From contig NC_090711.1 in the NCBI RefSeq assembly GCF_040954835.1, positions 2,425,501 to 2,489,500 on the forward strand: a stretch of 64,000 nucleotides of DNA, in the 5' to 3' direction. This stretch comes from Lepisosteus oculatus (taxonomy: Eukaryota; Chordata; Actinopteri; Semionotiformes; Lepisosteidae). The notes under the pieces are model-generated. The model was given only the letters and a program-made list of their open reading frames with translations, was not told the DNA's origin and did not search any database. How positions within the stretch are numbered: position 1 is the first letter of the stretch; every line of letters starts with the position of its first letter. This document shows, piece after piece, positions 60,017 to 64,000 of this stretch. The position numbers and the translations under genes are program-made.

Positions 60017-62837
60017 AAAGTGCTCTGCTCCAAAGCAAAGGAAAGCGCAGGTTTTCCGTGTTTTCCACCCTATGATTTTAGCCAGATGCGATCCCTGCAT
60101 TGCTGCCTGCTCCGATACTTCTGGGTGTTTCCATAGCTATGGGGAGTGCGGGCCTGCAGGGTAATGTAACAGCGATGGGGACACTCCCCTCCCGTCCGAC
60201 ACCCCGGCGATTGGGCAGCGGCTCACCCGGACTCCGCGCAAGGTCATCTCGACATTTCGTTTCTTCCCCAGCGCTGGGGCGCGGCAGCACTCGCAAGCCA
60301 CTCCGATGATGGGGGTTTTCGGGGTCAAGCATGAAAAGAGTTCTCTCTTCCAGGCTGATGGCTCTGTTTTCTTAGGGGTCAGAGACTAAGTGAAACAATA
60401 AAATGAAATAAAAATTGAGCTCGGACAGTTGTGCTAGCGGTGGTGACCCAGACTTAAAAGGGTTTGTCTGAGCACTTTTCCTTTAACCCTTGCTGTGCCT
60501 GACAGCTGAAGGCAGGCCTGCCATGGTTCAGCGCATCTCCGGCGCTGTTTGCTTACTAACGAGAATGCAGCAGTGATTAAACCCGTCGCACCGAGCTCCT
60601 CAAGATCACCTCGCTGAATCTTTTTTTATCTTCAATTTGGTCTGTTTGCTTTCTTTCTCTAATTGTAGAATTTGCAATTGTGTTGTGCAATAATGAGGAC
60701 AGCGATTACTTCTACACCATGTCCTCCTTTATAAAAAATATGCCTCACGTGAGAGAGAAATAAGGCGACTTGATGTTATTAAAGGATTGAATGGGACAGT
60801 GCACAGCTTTCCTCCAGCACCTGGTTTTATTTTTGTGCCAAATGAGAAGAGTCCATGTCTGTGGAGGTGCATTTAAACAATGGGAGGCCTCTTTTTATAG
60901 ACAGAAAGGGTTGTGGGAGTCTGGAACAGGGTTCCCAGCTGATTCTCTGGCTTCTTTCTAAGAAACACGGAGATGAGCTCTTCGCAGTGTTCCCAGCGCT
61001 GCAGTAGATCCTTGCTGGCCTGTGCTGTTTAACTTTCCCCTGAAGATGCCCCTGATTCACGGCACGTACCAGTGGTGACATTGCAGAAATATCTGCAGTT
61101 ACTTGTAATTTTTTATTTTTCCAGTACTCCTCTCTTCTTCTGCTTTTTTTTTTCCAGTTCGTTTCACCTTGGCCATTTGAGGAATTTAAGCGATGTGCAA
61201 TGTAGGTCGATGAAGGGGTAATAGGAATATAAATATGTAGGTTGTATTTTCCATCCTCTCCCAGGGCTGTGACGGCGTCGGAGGAGCGCGGATTATTTAA
61301 TTAGCTCTTAGTTGTAAAGGTAGGAGTGAAGGGAAGGACAGTGCGTACTGATATCTCACAGCCTAGCACACACCTCACTCTCAGATTCGGATTTGGGCAT
61401 TTCCTCCGACACTTGAAAACACTTCTTTTCCTCCTCCTACTGCGAACAGTGTGTGGCTCAGTTAAGAATGGTGATTCCAAACTCATTTAGGCATTTTTAT
61501 AAAGGTATGATAGAAACCCTAAACTTTCAACGTGATATTTTGCGTTAACGAAACTAACAAAACTCATTACTTTGAGCTTTAAAAGACCTATTATTACAGC
61601 AGTGCATGGACACTTTTTTAAGTGGAGTTAAGTAAATCTTTTCATTCCAACAACTACTGTGTGTTAAACTACACTAAATTCTTGAGAAACTGTACAGTTT
61701 TGATAGAACACTGATTCATACGAGTGAGCAGAAGTAAAAATTCTGGGCATATTAACTAATATCACACTGGGGGTGCAAATTAATTTGTCATCTGCTGTAA
61801 ATCAGATTCCTGTGAAAAACCTAGCTTTGCCGTGAAGGAATTAAGATGTCCCAGTTTCACAAAGCTAATGACTCAATAATTTAATTCTGGCACAAGAGCA
61901 TTTGCTAATGCAGAGAATTCCTAATGTTCACCTTAAGTCTTACCCAAGCAGCACCTTTGCTGAAGTTAGCAATCTGCATTGGGTTAAAAAAAAACAAGTA
62001 GAATCCAATACAATAATCATTAAATAGAGTAAAATACCACACTGGGTATTTTTCCTAGTCTTGCAGAACTTTCTCTGTGTCTCTTCCTCTTTAAAATATG
62101 GGTTGTAGTTGGGCGTAAATGTGCCGGTATGTCCAAAGAGTAAGTAACTCAAAGATGAGACAGTTGGAGCCTACGTGGTTTTATAAATCAACACAAATAC
62201 AGCATAAGGAGATGGAAAGCACTTTATGGGAGGCTAGAAAAGAACATGATCCAAGATCCATAAGAAAAGGAGAAAAATGAATCGCAAGAACAATCTGTGA
62301 AAGCCAGGACAGAGGTAGAAGTGTTGCAATGGATTGTATAATAATTTACTATTAATATGACAGCTGAAGAACAGTAAAAGGTGGTGTAAAATGTCTCGGA
62401 TGTAATAAAAGGAAACCTCTGCTCGGGGGATTCCAATCCAGGTTTTGGGGAGCCTCGGTCCAGTTATTCTTGTATTTATTATTCTGGTTCAGAAGATTGG
62501 CAAGATAAATCAAGCGATTAAGCTATTAAGAGAACTCTGATCCTTAAGGGCTGAAATATACACTGAAGACATTGCAAGGTCAGTTTGGTGGAAATCAGGT
62601 CTGGGCAAACACCTGGCAAATAATATTTAATGTAGATGTGAAGAGTGTTACGTACAGGTAGTGAAAACATAAACTATAAAAATCAGACGGGCAACGTGCT
62701 ACTGTATATGACATATCATGTACATCATCTAGACAGTGTGGGGAAGCAAGAAAAAGATAAAATGATAAGATGTTAAGTCAAAGGTGGAGAAATTAAAATA
62801 AAGTGCGTTATATCAAAAGTGTAAAATGTACTAGTAC
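60017..62837. other. Gene-free stretch apart from a LINE fragment
   Basis: No further feature seen. Confidence 0.5.
60895..60990 (+). mobile_element. CR1-type LINE 3' fragment
   Basis: AGACAGAAAGGGTTGTGGGA, then GTCTGGAACAGGGTTCCCAG and CTTCTTTCTAAGAAACACGG, is related to the fragment at 8745-8856. It is short and diverged. Confidence 0.5.
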
Positions 62838-62960
62838 AACCTCAGTGAGAATATTGCATGCAATTGTGTTCACCACGTTACACAAAATACTGCAGCTCAG
62901 GAATCAGTCTGGAGAAGAACGACCAGGTACATTCTTTCAAGGAAGTGAGCATAAAGGGAT
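62838..62960 (+). mobile_element. LINE reverse-transcriptase C-terminal remnant
   Basis: AGAATATTGCATGCAATTGT, then GTTCACCACG, and later GGAGAAGAACGACCAGGTAC correspond to the EYCxQxWSP ... QRRATR-type stretch near the end of CR1-like reverse transcriptases. The frame is broken, so it is a remnant. Confidence 0.5.
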
Positions 62961-63935
62961 ATCCTGAACAGGGTAGACTCTGAGTGGGTGGTGTTGTGCA
63001 GCCTTCCCTTGTGCCTGTGGGGAGTGGTGGAAACGTGCCTGGTGATCTTCACTCATGATGAACTGCCCAGACAAATAGCTACACGTGTGCGGCTTGGTTT
63101 TGCTCTTTCATTTCTCATACTGTATGTGCTTAGAGGAAAGGTCCTCTTTCTGCAGCAATGTGCTCAAGGGTCTCCTACATTATGAAAGATCCCTAAATGA
63201 AACCTTTAACCATTTTTTATTCATGGAAGTCCAGAGGAGGACTCCTTAATCTGCACCTCTTCTTTCATGCTCTTGTAAAAGAAGGAATTAAGTCTTAGCT
63301 CCCTGCTTCATTTCTAAATTCTTCAGTCTACCTTTGAGTCTACCTGCTGTATGTATTTTGTTCCAGGTAAGTAAAGAAGTTTGCTCCCAGTGCTGTTAAA
63401 CTGTGATTGGTTTGAAGTCAAGGAGTTGTGTGAGGGTAACGCTAGAGATGAGGCAGACAGGAACTTGTGATAATTGTAGCAGATAGCCAGTGCAGTGATG
63501 ATTCTGTATCATACTGCTCAATCAATCAGTCAATGAACCAATCAATCAATTAAAGGCTGGTGGCCCAACACTGAGCTTGTATCTCGATATTCAGTCCTAT
63601 TGCCCTTTATTGGTGCATATTGTGGAAGGTCAGAGTCTTCTATTTACAGAATCGGAACTCGCCATGACCCACGCTGCAGTCTTGTCACAGACCCAGATCA
63701 GGCAGGGACCTGCTGGGTCCTGAGTTCTTGGCGCCCCCCTGGAAATGGAAACCTGTTTGGAAACATGGGCTGAAGATCCTGCAGAAGCAAATCAGAGGGA
63801 ACGGTGATCCTTCAAGTTTTTTTTTGTTTTCTTTTTATTTTCCTTTGTTGCCTTTTGAGCCAGAAAGCAGCTGGAGGGGACAGGCGGACGTTTTTTTTTT
63901 CTGACCAGGTAATGACGGGGGCCTGTACCTCTCAT
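62961..63935. other. Gene-free stretch near the right edge
   Basis: Contains the CAAT microsatellite and T-rich runs. No gene supported. Confidence 0.5.
63516..63554 (+). repeat. (CAAT)n imperfect microsatellite
   Basis: CAATCAATCAGTCAATGAAC followed by further CAAT units. Confidence 0.8.
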
Positions 63936-64000
63936 GCAGGTTCGTACTGCCGATCTGCTGGAGGGAGGCTTCAATAGCGAAGGCTGTCAAGACATCACAC
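63936..64000 (+). other. Possible partial exon at the window edge
   Basis: After a pyrimidine-rich stretch ending CTCATGCAG, the plus strand is open to the last base in one frame (VRTADLLEGGFNSEGCQDIT). At 20 codons this openness is weak evidence. I do not recognise the peptide, and it may be chance. Confidence 0.2.

Overview
This is vertebrate nuclear DNA, almost certainly from a ray-finned fish. The signs are very low gene density, introns with GT/AG borders, CR1-type LINE tails, 5S-rRNA-derived and tRNA-derived SINE pieces, and many microsatellites. Two protein genes can be identified, both on the minus strand. The large, loosely packed layout and the repeat families suggest a non-teleost lineage such as gar or bowfin; that is inference, not something a single sequence feature proves.

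The first gene is SOX12 (50183-51280), a SoxC transcription factor with an uninterrupted coding exon, an HMG box and the C-terminal SoxC transactivation domain. The second is NRSN2, neurensin-2, a two-pass neuronal vesicle membrane protein. Its coding sequence is split over two exons (20538-20702 and 19346-19696), so no single open frame shows it whole. The order SOX12 then NRSN2 on the same strand matches human 20p13, and this supports both identifications.

Layout: 1-18.7 kb has no recognisable gene but holds SINE fragments, a 38/30-bp higher-order minisatellite, and two promoter-like spots (4.6 and 6.7 kb). 18.7-22.9 kb is the NRSN2 locus, with a long GTGTGAGT-type microsatellite just beyond its poly(A) signal. 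23-47 kb is a gene-free interval between NRSN2 and SOX12, with a 5S-SINE/33-bp minisatellite composite, a CpG-rich block at 31.2-31.6 kb, one 5S-headed SINE in full outline, and an 18-copy heptamer array. 47-52.1 kb is the SOX12 locus with a probable long 3' UTR and a possible 5' UTR intron. 52-64 kb is upstream of SOX12 and has a CpG-rich candidate first exon on the plus strand, plus a possible partial exon at the right edge.

The most unusual structure is a small dispersed repeat family with four copies (14.3, 16.8, 55.7 and 59.8 kb). Two copies are fold-back pairs. All keep a short hairpin flanked by elements resembling a hammerhead ribozyme core, as known from Penelope-like retroelements. 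No CRISPR array, operon, rRNA gene or intact transposase or reverse transcriptase was seen.
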